64,000 nt of DNA from assembly GCA_963580455.1 (NCBI GenBank), contig OY756960.1, positions 5,828,001-5,892,000 on the forward strand, written 5' to 3'. The position numbers and the translations under genes were made by a program. The stretch comes from Euonymus europaeus (Eukaryota; Streptophyta; Magnoliopsida; Celastrales; Celastraceae). This document shows, one piece after another, positions 44,966 through 57,263 of this stretch (position 1 is its first letter; every line of letters starts with the position of its first letter). The notes beneath the pieces were generated by a model. That model saw only the letters and a list, made by a program, of their open reading frames with translations. It did no database searches and had not been told where the DNA came from.

Positions 44966-45115
44966 TGTTATTATATATATTCAATGTAGTTGTACCTAAT
45001 ATGGGTATGCCCACAAGATATTTTTATGGACTCACTCTTGTATTATAAGTTGAGACAATGTGGCTAGTTTGACACACTACATATTATTGCAACGTAACCC
45101 TACTATAACAAAACA
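44966..45115 (+). repeat. diverged copia LTR
   Basis: It starts TGTTATTATATATATTC and ends ATAACAAAACA. Like the intronic copia LTR it contains a GGGTATGCCCACA block. It is followed at 45116 by TGGTATAGGAGCC, a decayed initiator-Met PBS. Confidence 0.7.
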
Positions 45116-46310
45116 TGGTATAGGAGCCAATCTAACCTAGGCTACCGACATCTTCCGCCTCACGTCTTTTACCTTTTGTCTCCCACCATTCCCGCTTCTA
45201 CACTTCTTCTGTTATTTCCTTCTTATTCAATCTTCTTTCGACCATCCTTTATCTTTTTCACCTGTCACCTCATCGGTATCGGTGACCACCGACGATGGTG
45301 TAGAAACTGTCGCCATCTTCTTCAACTGTTCAGCTTAAACTATCAGCTTATTATGTCTGCTACTTCGACCTGATTTCTAGAAGTCTATAACCAGACTTGG
45401 TTCTAATTTGTGATCTCTGCTGCTTAGTTTTTTATTTTCAGTCTGGTCATGTTTCAATCGATCTAAGTTCTGCTATTTGTGAGATATTTTTGATCTCTGC
45501 ATCACCTTCGTGATCAATGATTTTGGGTAGTTCTTTGACTTTTGTTGTGGAATATATGTAATCTACTTGCACATTGATGATCCCAACCAGATCTTCTAGG
45601 GTCTCTACTTTAGGTATGCTATTCGGCCTCTTTGTGGGTTGTTCCAATATGGACTATTTGATACTTGCTGTTTCAATATGGTTGGATTTTTTGTGTATTT
45701 TGATTGACACCATGGCATTTCAGAATTAGTTTTTCAATATTAGTGGCTGAGTAAGATAAATGGCTGCCGTTAAGGATGAGAATGACACTGTTGTGGCTCG
45801 ATCTAAACCTGATGTGTCTCGGTCTGAGTACCATACGACTAGTGATTAGCGTGCTTCTAATAACCAATGATCAGAAGTCTTTACTAATTCCATCAAATTA
45901 GTCGATGAGAAACTGGATCGAATTATGACATGTCCATTATGGCATAAGAATGTATTAAAGGCCCTCCAAGGCATGAGACTTGATCATCATTTATCTGAGG
46001 ATGGTTAACCTTTGGATTGCTATTGAAGAAACATATTCTTCATCACAGAATCTCTCTCGGTTATATAAGGTTATGAATGGCCTATTTCGATCGAAACAAG
46101 GTGGCAAGCCTTTGCAAGAGCATTTTCCATAGTTCAAAAGCTTGTCTAATGAGTTTTCTAGGCTCTTCAAATTTACTAGCAGTGTAAACAAGTTCAATGA
46201 ACAATGTATGCAAATAGTTGTGGTATGTTTCCTGGACAGTCTAGATCCATAGTTAGAAGGAGTTCGCACTTAGATATTATATGGGAAGGAAATTCCTACT
46301 TGTATCAACT
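45116..46310 (+). pseudogene. decayed copia leader and gag fragment
   Basis: After the PBS and an untranslated leader, 45761-46310 encodes a broken gag similar to that of the intronic copia. Recognisable pieces are SIKLVDEKLD, HKNVLKALQGM, IEETYSSSQNLSRLY, GLFRSKQGGKPLQEHF and QIVVVCFLDSLD, interrupted by several stops and an internal deletion. It breaks off near 46310 where LTR-family sequence begins; no pol remains. It is an older relative of the element at 29637-34936, not a copy of it. Confidence 0.85.
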
Positions 46311-46324
46311 GGCATGAAAAACAG

Positions 46325-46336
46325 AGTCGTCACCAA
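46325..46336 (-). other. candidate PBS beside minus-strand LTR
   Basis: On the minus strand TTGGTGACGACT follows the putative LTR end. An almost identical junction (TTGGTGGCGACT) follows the plus-strand relative ending at 59210. Confidence 0.5.
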
Positions 46337-46337
46337 T

Positions 46338-47706
46338 TGAATTATAGTGCAATTGGACACTATAAATACTTGCGAACTAGAAATGGGGTACGAGAGTTGA
46401 TTGAGTGTGGGGATTATATTAGCACCCCACGACTCCTGTCTAAAACAGTTACCGAATTAATTGGTTGGTCATCTTAATAAAAACTTGTTCTCTGCAAGAT
46501 ATGGTTATTTTGAAATAAATGAATCTATTTAGAAAATGCTATCAACTTATGATAGTCTTTTAGTAAAAGTTTTCAATAAAAATTTATGTAAGATTAAATA
46601 CTATGTCAATTGATGGTAAATTGAATTTTAAAACATATCAACTTATGGTATGGAAAAATGAATTTTGTTTTGGAAATTGAAATATATTTGAAAAGAAGTT
46701 GAATTCAAATTCGACATACCAACTTATGGTATGAAAAAATGAATTTTGTATTTAGTTGTAATAATACTAATTTATGTTTTTTATTGAATTAAACTTGAGA
46801 GAATTGAGTGATACAAACCTATAATCATGAATTACCCTCAACTTATAACAATCCCCAAGAATATCAACTTATGATAATCTTTTGATTTTTAAATTGCTAC
46901 CTTATGGAAATGAATGGATTTGTAAATACTCACTTACGACATTTGAGTATAATTTGAGAACATCAACTATTTACTTCTCTAACAAATAAATTGAACCAGT
47001 ATAACTCATAATTCAAATAAAAATCAACTCATGATCTTTTAAAATTAAAATAATGTATATTTAAACTACCTCCACATATACACCCTTATAATCAAATTCA
47101 AATAATAAAATATTCAAATTATACATGTCATTCGAACGAGTCAATTACCATATTTGAATGGTCAAATATACATATAAGAGTATATTAGAAAATACACTAA
47201 AAACATCATCACAAATAAATCCCACATTATCCAATTAAAAGGCAACTTCCACTTGATCGACACTGTACAATGATCAAAAATTTACCACAATGTTATTATT
47301 AACTTGGATATCAGAGATAATAATTAAAGCAAATAATTCAACATGGTATGTATTTATTCTAGATATAGATTTAATTCTAAAACACTAATTTATATTATAT
47401 ATATAAAAAACTATCCCTAAACATACCAATTTATGGTATGAAAAATTATTTCAGAAATATCAACTTATAATATTTAGCTATTCCTAAGCCTACCAACTTA
47501 TGATGGCCTTTAGATTTAATTTACTAAGAGTTCACTATGTATTTATGCAACTCACCACCACATCATCAATATATATGTACTTGTATTATATATATATATA
47601 TATTTGACACATCACAACATAGTATTATATACAAATACATACACGTAGCATTACATATACATATGTAATGTAACCTGCCGACACAATAGCACACACATAC
47701 AAAATA
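46338..47706 (-). repeat. long-LTR family, minus-strand copy (partial)
   Basis: The inner end reads GTGTCCAATTGCACTATAAT on the minus strand. It is clearly related to the plus-strand LTR end at 59185-59210, as is the upstream GGGGTGCTAATA block. The body carries at least eight variants of ACCAACTTATGGTA (46541, 46637, 46718, 46863, 47425, 47459 and 47491 among them). It is cut on the right by the Tekay-like element at 47707. No coding frame. Confidence 0.65.
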
Positions 47707-49858
47707 TGTCACGCCCCGTTTCCGGAGACGCGACTGGGTGCTCTCTCCGCACCCTTCCTAGGTCACTAGTGTGAACATCCGGGATCAACCGAAAATCCGG
47801 CGACACCTCCCCGTATATCGGAGAGTGCCCACCTGCATAAAAAACGCAGCAACAACAACATCACACTAGCAACCTAGCAAACATAGGCCTCGGGCCTCAA
47901 CCACATGCAATCCTGACCCTAGGCCTCAGACCATCCACTACCAGCATGCACAAACTAATGGCATCACATATAAATCCACACACAGATTCATATAACATCC
48001 AATATAACCAAAAAAAACATCATCCACATAAACATGCTAGCATCACCGTGCCAATGGTTATATTCTCACAACATAGATATTCTACATACACCCACGTGCA
48101 TAGAGTATATCCCTAGCACCCCATCCTACCCAGGGCCATCCATGTCACGTCCCGCTCACCGATCCGCACCACCGGTACTCGTACCAGTATCTCCTGTGAA
48201 AGGAAGAAAGTAAAGGAGTGAGCTAGAAGCTCAGTAGGGTAAAGAAGTAAACATCGATATAGGCAGAACCAAAAAGGAAGTAATGCATCAATATGTACCT
48301 ACCACATGAACGTATACTCAACATTTCATATCAACATTTATCCGGATTAACCCTTCGGAGCATAACTACCACAATACCATTGCAACTCAATGTAATATTG
48401 CATGGGAGCAAGCTCACCACCACCAACCACTCCTAGGATCATCCGGTTGCGTGAACCTATCACGCCCGCAGCCCACAAGGCAAGTCACTCTTGACCCTAC
48501 CCCTAGTGCGTTACCCCATATGGGGTTCACATGACTCGGTGGTAACAACCTTCACCTTGCCATCCTCCCATGTGGCTTCCAAGAAACCTAAAGGTTCCCG
48601 AGTCCATACCCGAGTCCCCCATGCATCTCTAATGCATTATGACATGTCATGCCGAATAGATAAGTATATATGAATATCCTATATATCTTACATAACTACC
48701 ATGATGCATGCTCGGAGAATTCACAATGTGTCCGTAAATGACGGAACGCAAAACCGGGTCATGCAACATTCAATATCAAACAATAATCCACACAAGGCTC
48801 GTTTCCCCTTAGAAACAATTAAGGCGGAAACACAAAACACGGCGAACAATGAAGAACAAAAACGCTATTTAGGCAACAATATCGAATGATAAAAGAAAGG
48901 TTGGAAATCCCCTACCTCGTTCCGAGCCAACTACACAAATTCTCAAATTTAGGGTTTTAACCCTTGGTTCTCCCAACCTATCGATTCACATCAAATCGAA
49001 CTCATATAATTAATCCAAAAATTCCATATTATCATATCAATCACAATTTAATCAACAAAATCATAAACACTTACTTTCTCTCTCTAGAAATTCCTCTAAA
49101 ACACCTTTGTTCTTAGCCCAAACGATTCTTCACACCAAAATCACAATCAACCTACACATAGGTCTAAAATCAAGTCTAGAACGACATATCTAAACCATAG
49201 AGTCTAATTCTTAAAGAATCAAACGAATCTAGAAAAACCTAGAAATTCCAAAAACTATGAAAAACTTACCAAATCTCCAAAATCCACCTTGAATCTTCCT
49301 TGATAAGCTTCAAGAGTCACAAATCTTCAATTCCCAAGCCAAACTTCAACCAAAAGCTCCTTCTCTCTCTTCTTCTCTCTCTCTTTCTCTCTCTAGTCGG
49401 GTGTCTCAAAAGTTGGAATAAGCTGAAATGTCTAAAACTGAGCCTAAAAACTGATTTCCCAATAGCCGTCCGGACGCCCTAAGTGGCCGTCCGGACGGAT
49501 TACTGTTCCCGTAACCCACTGCCCTTCCTCTAGGAAAATCCGTCCGGACGCCCAATTATCCGTCCGGAAGGAATACTGTTCACAGAACTCACTGCCTTGA
49601 TTCTAGGCATATCCGTCCGGACGCCCAATTTATCCGTTCGGACGGATTACTGTTCACGGAACCCAGTTTTTCCTCAATTTTATTTTCCGGCTCGGTTCAA
49701 GCTTCGATTTGATATATTATGGGCCCGAAACCGACATGTCTACTAAAAGTTATGACCCATTTACCGAACCAAGCTCAAAACTATTTTTCCATGATTCCGT
49801 ACTTCACGGATCATCCGTATTTCGACTCAAAACTAAATTTTTGGGTCGGGATTTCACA
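47707..49858 (-). repeat. 3' LTR of the Tekay-like element
   Basis: On the plus strand it runs from TGTCACGCCCCGTTTCC to GGTCGGGATTTCACA. It contains a cluster of CGTCCGGACG palindromes (49466-49646) and a CT-rich microsatellite (49363-49396). Short frames inside it occur again in the other LTR and are not genes. Confidence 0.95.
49466..49646. repeat. CGTCCGGACG palindrome cluster in the LTR
   Basis: Six copies or near-copies of the perfect palindrome CGTCCGGACG are arranged as three pairs with a ~75-bp period. Each pair is followed by GATTACTGTTC or a variant. Two of the six have single-base changes (TCCGGAAG, TTCGGACG). Confidence 0.9.
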
Positions 49859-50344
49859 TCCTCCCCCCCTTAATAAAATTTCGTCCCGAAATTTAATTAC
49901 ACACGTACCTGAATCTTCGAACAACTCCGGGTACTTCTCCTTCATTCTGGATTCCAACTCCCAAGTTGCTTCTTCAACTCCGTGATACATCCACATCACT
50001 TTTACCAATGGAATCACACTCGACCTCGTGACCTTGTTTTGTCGGTCTAGAATTTTTACCGGTTGAAGAGTGTAACTCCCATCTTCTTCAACTTTCAACG
50101 TAGTCCAATCTATCACATGCGACGAATCCGGCTCATATTTCTGAAGCATAGATACATGGAATACATTGTGAACCTTCTCAAGCTTCGGTGGAAGTGCCAA
50201 ACGGTACGCCACCGGTCCAACTGTCTCCAAAATCTCAAATGGCCCCACAAACCTCGGTGCCAACTTCCCATGCTTGCTATATCTCTGAATCCCCCGTCTC
50301 GGACTAACCTTCAAGAAAACCTTATCGCCTACAGCGAACTCCAA
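49811..50344 (-). pseudogene. Tekay integrase C-terminus with chromodomain
   Basis: The frame continues the integrase after a stop at 50386-50384. It shows the GPY/F-like module (KLAPRFVGPFEILETVGPVA) and a chromodomain-like end (PVKILDRQNKVTRSSVIPLV... EEATWELE). The frame has no stop before the PPT and runs about 15 codons into the 3' LTR, so the protein end is encoded by LTR sequence. Confidence 0.85.
49859..49871 (-). other. polypurine tract of the Tekay-like element
   Basis: Read on the minus strand, AAGGGGGGGAGGA directly precedes the 3' LTR. Confidence 0.85.
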
Positions 50345-50383
50345 AGGTCTCCTCCTCCGGCCAACATAAGACTTCTGTCGGCT

Positions 50384-51406
50384 CTATGCGGTGATCAACC
50401 GCTTCCGTATCTCATCAACTCTCTCTCGTGCTTCTCTGACCATCTCCGGTCCTGAAACAACTTTCTCACCAACCTCTGCCCAACACAAAGGCGACCTACA
50501 AGGCCTCTCGTAGAGCGCCTCGTAAGGTGCCATTCCGATACTACTCTGGAAAGAGTTGTTATACACGAACTCTGCCAAATGTAAGTACCGATCCCAACTT
50601 CCTCCAAAGTCCACAACACATGCCCGCAGCATATCCTCGAAAATTTGTATTGTTCTCTCACTCTGTCCATCACTCTGAGGATGATAAGCTGTAGAGAAAT
50701 CCAACTTCGTTCCCAATGCCTCCTGTAAGCTACTCCAGAATCTACCTGTGAACCGCGGGTCTCGGTCCGACACAATAGATAATGGAATTCCATGAAGTCT
50801 CACAATCTCCTTGACATACATCGTACTCAAGGTCTCCAACGAATCCGTCTTGTTCATGGGTAAGAAGTGTGCAGACTTGGTCAATCTGTCCACTATCACC
50901 CAAACCGTGTCATGCCTCCTCTGAGTCATTGGCAATGCCGTCACAAAGTCCATTGTGATCTTCTCCCACTTCCATTCCGCTACTGGTAATGGTTGCAACA
51001 ACCCTGCTGGTCTTTGATGTTCTGCCTTCACTTGCTGACAAGTTAGACATTTTATCACAAACTTAGCCACATCGGCTTTCATACCTCTCCACCAGAAACT
51101 TCGCTTCAAATCTCGGTACATCTTCGTACCCCCGGGATGCATAGCAAACCACGAATGGTGTGCCTCCTTCAGAATCTCTTGCCTCAACTCATCATCATCA
51201 GGAACTACTAGCCTTCCCATATACCGTACTCTACCATCAATCCCTCGAACCCATCCAAGACTCTCATCAATCACATCAAATGTATGATCCCCATTCTGTG
51301 CATCTATAACCTTCTGAACCATTAAAGGTCTCGAAGTTATAGAACACAAATAGGTCTTTTCCTCTTGACTCCTCAATTCCAATCCAAACTCATTGATTGT
51401 CTGCAC
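50384..51406 (-). pseudogene. Tekay integrase
   Basis: The segment holds the HHCC finger (AHHSWFAMHPGGTKMYRDLK ... CLTCQQVK) and the catalytic core. Core blocks are ITMDFVTALP (first Asp), SDRDPRFTGRFW (second Asp) and HPQSDGQSERTIQ (Glu). It is bounded by in-frame stops: TGA at 51415-51413 upstream and TAG at 50386-50384 downstream. Motifs are otherwise intact. Confidence 0.9.
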
Positions 51407-51412
51407 AATTTC

Positions 51413-51886
51413 TCACTCATGCATGAATAAACTAGCAACCTTCTGCTTCCTACTCAATGCATCCGCAACCAGATTTGCTTTACCAGGGTGGTATTGCAAA
51501 TTAAAATCAAAATCCTCCAAGTACTCCATCCACTGCCTTTGCCGTAAGTTCAACTCTTTTTGGGTGAATAGGTACTTGAGGCTTTTGTGATCCGAGAACA
51601 CCTCAAACGTCTCTCCGTAGAGATAGTACCTCCACTGCTTAAGAGCAAATACCACTGCCGCCAACTCCAGATCATGCACTGGATAATTCCTCTCATGTGT
51701 CTTCAGCAACCTTGAACCATACTCTATCACTCGGCCCTGCTGCATCAACACACAACCCAACCCGACTCCAGATGCATCGCAATACACCTGATAGCCAACA
51801 TTCCTCTCCGGAACTACTAACACTGGAGGTGTTGTCAACCTCTTCTTCAACTCTTCAAATGCGGCCTCACATTCGTCTGTCCACAC
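51413..51886 (-). pseudogene. Tekay RNase H
   Basis: Shows [34 protein letters not shown] and [20 protein letters not shown], the RNase H landmarks, and ends with [14 protein letters not shown]. It shares a frame with the RT segment but is separated from it by the TAG at 51913-51911. Confidence 0.9.
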
Positions 51887-51910
51887 AAACGGTGTACCCT
51901 TCTTCGTGAG

Positions 51911-52825
51911 CTACGTCATCAGCGAAGCAACTCTTGAGAAGTCCTCAATAAACCTCCGGTAGTAACCTGCCAACCCTAGGAAACTCCGGATCTCAGTCAC
52001 ATTCTTCGGTCTCTCCCAATTCAAAACCGACTCAACTTTGGAGTAGTCAACCGCTATGCCTTCTTGAGTGATCACATGGCCTAGGAACTTCACTTCTGTG
52101 GCCCAAAATTCACACTTACTCAATTTAGCATACAGTTGATTCTCCCTCAACGTCTGTAACACTACCCTCAAGTGTTCCTCATGCTCTTCCTCCGTAGGAG
52201 AATAAATCAATATATCATCAATAAACACCACTACAAACTTGTCCAAAAACGGTCGAAGAACCCTTTGCATTAGGTCCATGAATACCGCCGGGGCATTTGT
52301 CAACCCAAACGGCATCACAAGGAACTCATAATGCCCATAACGAGTTCTAAACGCAATTTTCTGGATATCCTCATCCTTAATCCTCAACTGATGATAACCC
52401 GACCTCAAGTCAATCTTAGAGAAATGCCTAGCACCTCTCAATTGGTCAAACAAATCATTGATCCTAGGCAACGGATACTTATTCCTCACTGTAACCTTAT
52501 TCAACTGCCTATAATCAATACACATCCTCAAACTTCCGTCTTTCTTCTTGACGAACAACACTGGTGCTCCCCACGGGGACACACTCGGTCTAATGAACCC
52601 CAAGTCTAACAACTCCTCTAATTGAGAACTCAACTCCTTCAACTCTGCTGGAGCCATCCGATACGGCGGAATCGAAATCGGCTTGACATTTGGATGCAAC
52701 TCAATAGCAAAGTCAATCTCCCTCTTCGGAGGTAATCCCGGCAACTCTTCCGGAAATACATCCATAAACTCTTCCACTACCCGAATCATAATAGCTACAT
52801 CTCCCTTAGGAGCCGAACTCACCAA
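51911..52825 (-). pseudogene. Tekay reverse transcriptase
   Basis: Contains [45 protein letters not shown], and the active-site block [11 protein letters not shown]. The palm and connection are complete up to FSRVASLMT, then TAG. The protease region just upstream is in another frame, so a frameshift lies near 52830. Confidence 0.92.
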
Positions 52826-53646
52826 CTCGCAACTCTACAATCTTGGTACGAAGGATTATCCATGAAATGTGGGCATGGAATCCCCTTCGATCCCATCAAC
52901 TGAATTACTCCTCCCTCGGGTACTCTAAGAGTAATCTTCCTCTCCCAAAAGTCAAGCAACCCTTGGTGCTTCGTCAACCAATCAACTCCAAGAATCACAT
53001 CAAAATCCTGGAAATCTAGTACATACAAGTCGGCTTTCAGAGATATTTCTCCAAACCGACACTCACATCCGAACACTACCCCCTCTAACGCGGTGAAATA
53101 ATCGAATGGTGAGGATACCGTGAACATTCGTCTTATCGGCGAAATCTCCACCTCTAGTGCGTGTGCTAACGAACTAGTAATAAAAGATGAGGTCGCCCCA
53201 GAATCAAACAAGTCTCTTGCCCAACAATTAGAAATCAAGAAGGTACCTCCAATGAAATTTGGATGCTCCTCCGCCTCCTGATGACCCAATGCATAGACAC
53301 GTCCCTCTGTCAGTGCATTCTGCTGCTGCTGTGGCTGACGAGTCCCACCCCGCCCCCTTCCTCCTAAAGGAACATTGGAAGGAAGAGCCGGAGGCGGTAC
53401 TCCCGGTATGCTCTGCTGCTGTGCTCTTTGGTTGCCCTCCGGACACTCACTCTTTCTGTGACCCAACTTGCCACACCCAAAGCACTTAAACCCAGGAAGC
53501 CTGCACTCACTTGCCTTGTGCCCCTCTTTTCCACACTTGAAGTATGCGGTCTTGCTCCATGGTGGCCTTGCACCCTTGCCTCGGTCCCCTCTCTGTTGAC
53601 GAAAGTCCATTCTCGGTTTCTTGTGGCTACTACCCACTACCCTCAC
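52819..53646 (-). pseudogene. Tekay zinc knuckles and protease, shifted frame
   Basis: Two CCHC-type knuckles occur: YFKCGKEGHKASEC (its first cysteine replaced by tyrosine-phenylalanine context) and CFGCGKLGHRKSEC. The aspartic protease follows, with DLFDSGATSSFI and DVILGVDWL. The segment is in a different frame from both the gag upstream and the RT downstream. Confidence 0.85.
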
Positions 53647-54634
53647 TCACTAGACGCTTCCTCTGAGCTTCACTTTTCTCACTCAACTCAAAATCGAGAG
53701 CCATCTCCACTGTGTCCTGATAGGACACCACCCTAGTGGCCATCACCATCCTACCAAGACTGGGAAGCAACCCATCTCGGTACCTCACTGCCTTCTTCAC
53801 ATCGGTTGGAGCAAACTCCTTCCCATACCGGTATAACTCCTCAAACTGCTTGGTATACTGAGACACCGTCATCTCTGATGTCTGCAACAAATCTAGAAAC
53901 TGTTTGGCCTTCTCCGTTTGCAGAGGCCTTGGCACAAACTTCTGCATAAACAACTGCTCAAACGAAGTCCAAGTCAGCTCATTCCGTCTCTGACCCATGG
54001 AAATCCACCATTCATAGGCAGCACCACTCAAGTAATAGAACACAAACTTCACCCATCTCTCATCGGGTATCTCAAGAGTGTCCATTCTCATACTCAGGTG
54101 GTTGAACCACTCCTCCGCCCCCACATCCGTTCCATCTCTAGAAAATGTTGGAGGAGTAGTCCTCCTCAATTGGTCCACCTCATACATCCCTCTCCCAGCT
54201 CTAGGTACTGCTGCTACCTCAGTTGTAGCCTCTGGTACAACTCCCTCAGCACGAGTGCCAGTAGCACCCATCGCCTGAGCCACTGCCTGAGCTATGGTCT
54301 GCGCCTGTGTCTGCACTATACTCATCATAAAACTAGTAAGACTCTCCATCGTCACTGGTTGCCCCCCTGTAGTAACAGGAGCATCCTGCACCTCAGGTGG
54401 TGCCTGCTGATCATAACTTTCCATCGGTAGTCCCTCTTGAACTATCTCTTCCTCTCTCAACTCCGGATCCACATTCGAAACCGAATCCTCAGTGCTAGGA
54501 GTGCCTCTTGTGACACGTTCCACCCCAACACTACGGCTTCTACCTCGGCCCCTACCAACTCCCCGTCGGCCTCTGCCACGAGGTACTACAGTCCCACTCT
54601 CGGACCTGGTAGTTCTACGGGTATTAATCTGCAT
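53630..54634 (-). pseudogene. Tekay gag
   Basis: Starts MQINTRRTTRSESG, with a basic RGRGRRGVGRGRGRS stretch. The capsid core follows: RTTPPTFSRDGTDVGAEEWF, YLSGAAYEWW, WTSFEQLFMQKFVP and MTVSQYTKQFEELYRY. It ends at 53630 shortly after EKSEAQRKRLV, where a frameshift puts the zinc-knuckle region into another frame. Confidence 0.9.
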
Positions 54635-54784
54635 GGCAAACAGACAATACCATTTAACCCACTACTCAAACGAGGATTTAAGGGAAAAAGAAAATATACC
54701 GGATCAGTAGCAGTCGTGACATGACCTGGATATACTACTCTACAACTAGGACCCAACACCCCAGATCCTATAAAGAGTCGTAAA

Positions 54785-54800
54785 CCTCGCTCCGATACCA
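54785..54800 (-). other. primer-binding site of the Tekay-like element
   Basis: On the minus strand TGGTATCGGAGCGAGG lies three bases after the 5' LTR end. It is the initiator-Met PBS with one mismatch. Confidence 0.85.
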
Positions 54801-54803
54801 AAA

Positions 54804-56470
54804 TGTCACGCCCCGTTTCCAGAGACGCGACTGGGTGCTCTCTCCGCACCCTTCCTAGGTCACTAGTGTGAACATCCGGGATCAACCGGAAATCCGGCGA
54901 CACCTCCCCGTATATCGGAGAGTGCCCACCTGCATAAAAAACGCAGCAACAACAACATCACACTAGCAACCTAGCAAACATAGGCCTCGGGCCTCAACCA
55001 CATGCAATCCTGACCCTAGGCCTCAGGCCATCCACTACCAGCATGCACAAACTGATGGCATCACATATAAATCCACACACAGATTCATATAACATCCAAT
55101 ATAACCAAAAAAAACATCATCCACATAAACATGCTAGCATCACCGTGCCAATGGTTATATTCTCACAACATAGATATTCTACATACACCCACGTGCATAG
55201 AGTATATCCCTAGCACCCCATCCTACCCAGGGCCATCCATGTCACGTCCCGCTCACCGATCCGCACCACCGGTACTCGTACCAGTATCTCCTGTGAAAGG
55301 AAGAAAGTAAAGGAGTGAGCTAGAAGCTCAGTAGGGTAAAGAAGTAAACATCGATATAGGCAGAACCAAAAAGGAAGTAATGCATCAATATGTACCTACC
55401 ACATGAACGTATACTCAACATTTCATATCAACATTTATCCGGATTAACCCTTCGGAGCATAACTACCACAATACCATTGCAACTCAATGTAATATTGCAT
55501 GGGAGCAAGCTCACCACCACCAACCACTCCTAGGATCATCCGGTTGCGTGAACCTATCACGCCCGCAGCCCACAAGGCAAGTCACTCTTGACCCTACCCC
55601 TAGTGCGTTACCCCACATGGGGTTCACATGACTCGGTGGTAACAACCTTCACCTTGCCATCCTCCCATGTGGCTTCCAAGAAACCTAAAGGTTCCCGAGT
55701 CCATACCCGAGTCCTCCATGCATCTCTAATGCATTATGACATGTCATGCCGAATAGATAAGTATATATGAATATCCTATATATCTTACATAACTACCATG
55801 ATGCATGCTCGGAGAATTCACAATGTGTCCGTAAATGACGGAACGCAAAACCGGGTCATGCAACATTCAATATCAAACAATAATCCACACAAGGCTCGTT
55901 TCCCCTTAGAAACAATTAAGGCGGAAACACAAAACACGGCGAACAATGAAGAACAGAAACGCTATTTAGGCAACAATATCGAATGATAAAAGAAAGGTTG
56001 GAAATCCCCTACCTCGTTCCGAGCCAACTACACAAATTCTCAAATTTAGGGTTTTAACCCTTGGTTCTCCCAACCTATCGATTCACATCAAATCGAACTC
56101 ATATAATTAATCCAAAAATTCCATATTATCATATCAATCACAATTTAATCAACAAAATCATAAACACTTACTTTCTCTCTCTAGAAATTCCTCTAAAACA
56201 CCTTTGTTCTTAGCCCAAACGATTCTTCACACCAAAATCACAATCAACCTACACATAGGTCTAAAATCAAGTCTAGAACAACATATCTAAACCATAGAGT
56301 CTAATTCTTAAAGAATCAAACGAATCTAGAAAAACCTAGAAATTCCAAAAACTATGAAAAACTTACCAAATCTCCAAAATCCACTTTGAATCTTCCTTGA
56401 TAAGCTTCAAGAGTCACAAATCTTCAATTCCCAAGCCAAACTTCAACCAAAAGCTCCTTCTCTCTCTTCT

Positions 56471-56502
<32 letters not shown>

Positions 56503-56967
56503 TAGTCGGGTGTCTCAAAAGTTGGAATAAGCTGAAATGTCTAAAACTGAGCCTAAAAACTGATTTCCCAATAGCCGTCCGGACGCCCTAAGTGGCCGTC
56601 CGGACGGATTACTGTTCCCGTAACCCACTGCCCTTCCTCTAGGAAAATCCGTCCGGACGCCCAATTATCCGTCCGGACGGATTACTGTTCACAGAACTCA
56701 CTGCCTTGATTCTAGGCATATCCGTCCGGACGCCCAATTTATCCTTCCGGACGGATTACTGTTCACAGAACCCAGTTTTTCCTCAATTTTATTTTCCGGC
56801 TCGGTTCAAGCTTCGATTTGATATATTATGGGCTCGAAACCGACATGTCTACTAAAAGTTATGACCCATTTACCGAACCAAGCTCAAAACTATTTTTCCA
56901 TGATTCCGTACTTCACGGATCATCCGTATTTCGACTCAAAACTAAATTTTTGGGTCGGGATTTCACA
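54804..56967 (-). repeat. 5' LTR of the Tekay-like element
   Basis: It has the same boundaries and contents as the left LTR (offset 7097, then 7109 after a 12-bp CT-repeat expansion near 56484). It includes a second palindrome cluster at 56576-56754. Confidence 0.95.
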
Positions 56968-57223
56968 ATATATATATATATATGTATATATATATGACAC
57001 ACACACAACCTCTACCGACACAACATCACTCAGACATAATATATATATATAGATAAATAATATATATGTAACATCATACACATATATAATAATATAATCT
57101 ATATGCACATACATAACATATATATATACACACACATACAACCTCTTCCGACACAACATCACCCACACATATAATATAAATAAATATAACTATAGTGGCA
57201 CAACATCACACATATAATATATG

Positions 57224-57257
<34 letters not shown>

Positions 57258-57263
57258 ATCCCA
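56968..57263. repeat. TA/CA-rich low-complexity DNA
   Basis: Runs of (TA)n and ACACAC are interleaved with repeated 'accgacacaacatcac' words (for instance 57018-57033 and 57148-57165). Similar words occur left of the Tekay-like element (47640-47700), which suggests the two flanks were once continuous. Confidence 0.6.

Larger units (their letters stand above)
47707..56967 (-). mobile_element. Tekay/Del-like Ty3/gypsy chromovirus
   Basis: This is a 9261-bp minus-strand element with LTRs of 2152 bp (left, its 3' LTR) and 2164 bp (right, its 5' LTR). It has an initiator-Met-type PBS and a PPT. Long LTRs plus a C-terminal chromodomain fit the Tekay (Del) lineage. By eye the LTRs differ by about 15 substitutions and a 12-bp TCTC-repeat change, so insertion is recent. 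The flanks AAATA/ATATA are compatible with a 5-bp TSD only with one mismatch. The coding region carries three in-frame stops and two frameshifts. Confidence 0.95.

Noticed and set aside
48491..48889. Two short plus-strand frames conserved twice (again at 55588-55986)
   Set aside because: They lie inside the two LTRs of the Tekay-like element; the conservation is just LTR identity.
53259..54724. Several plus-strand frames of 66-170 residues
   Set aside because: They are antisense shadows of the Tekay gag and protease.
57231..57254. (TA)n runs as an origin or matrix-attachment site
   Set aside because: They are simple microsatellites within repeat-derived DNA, with no further support.
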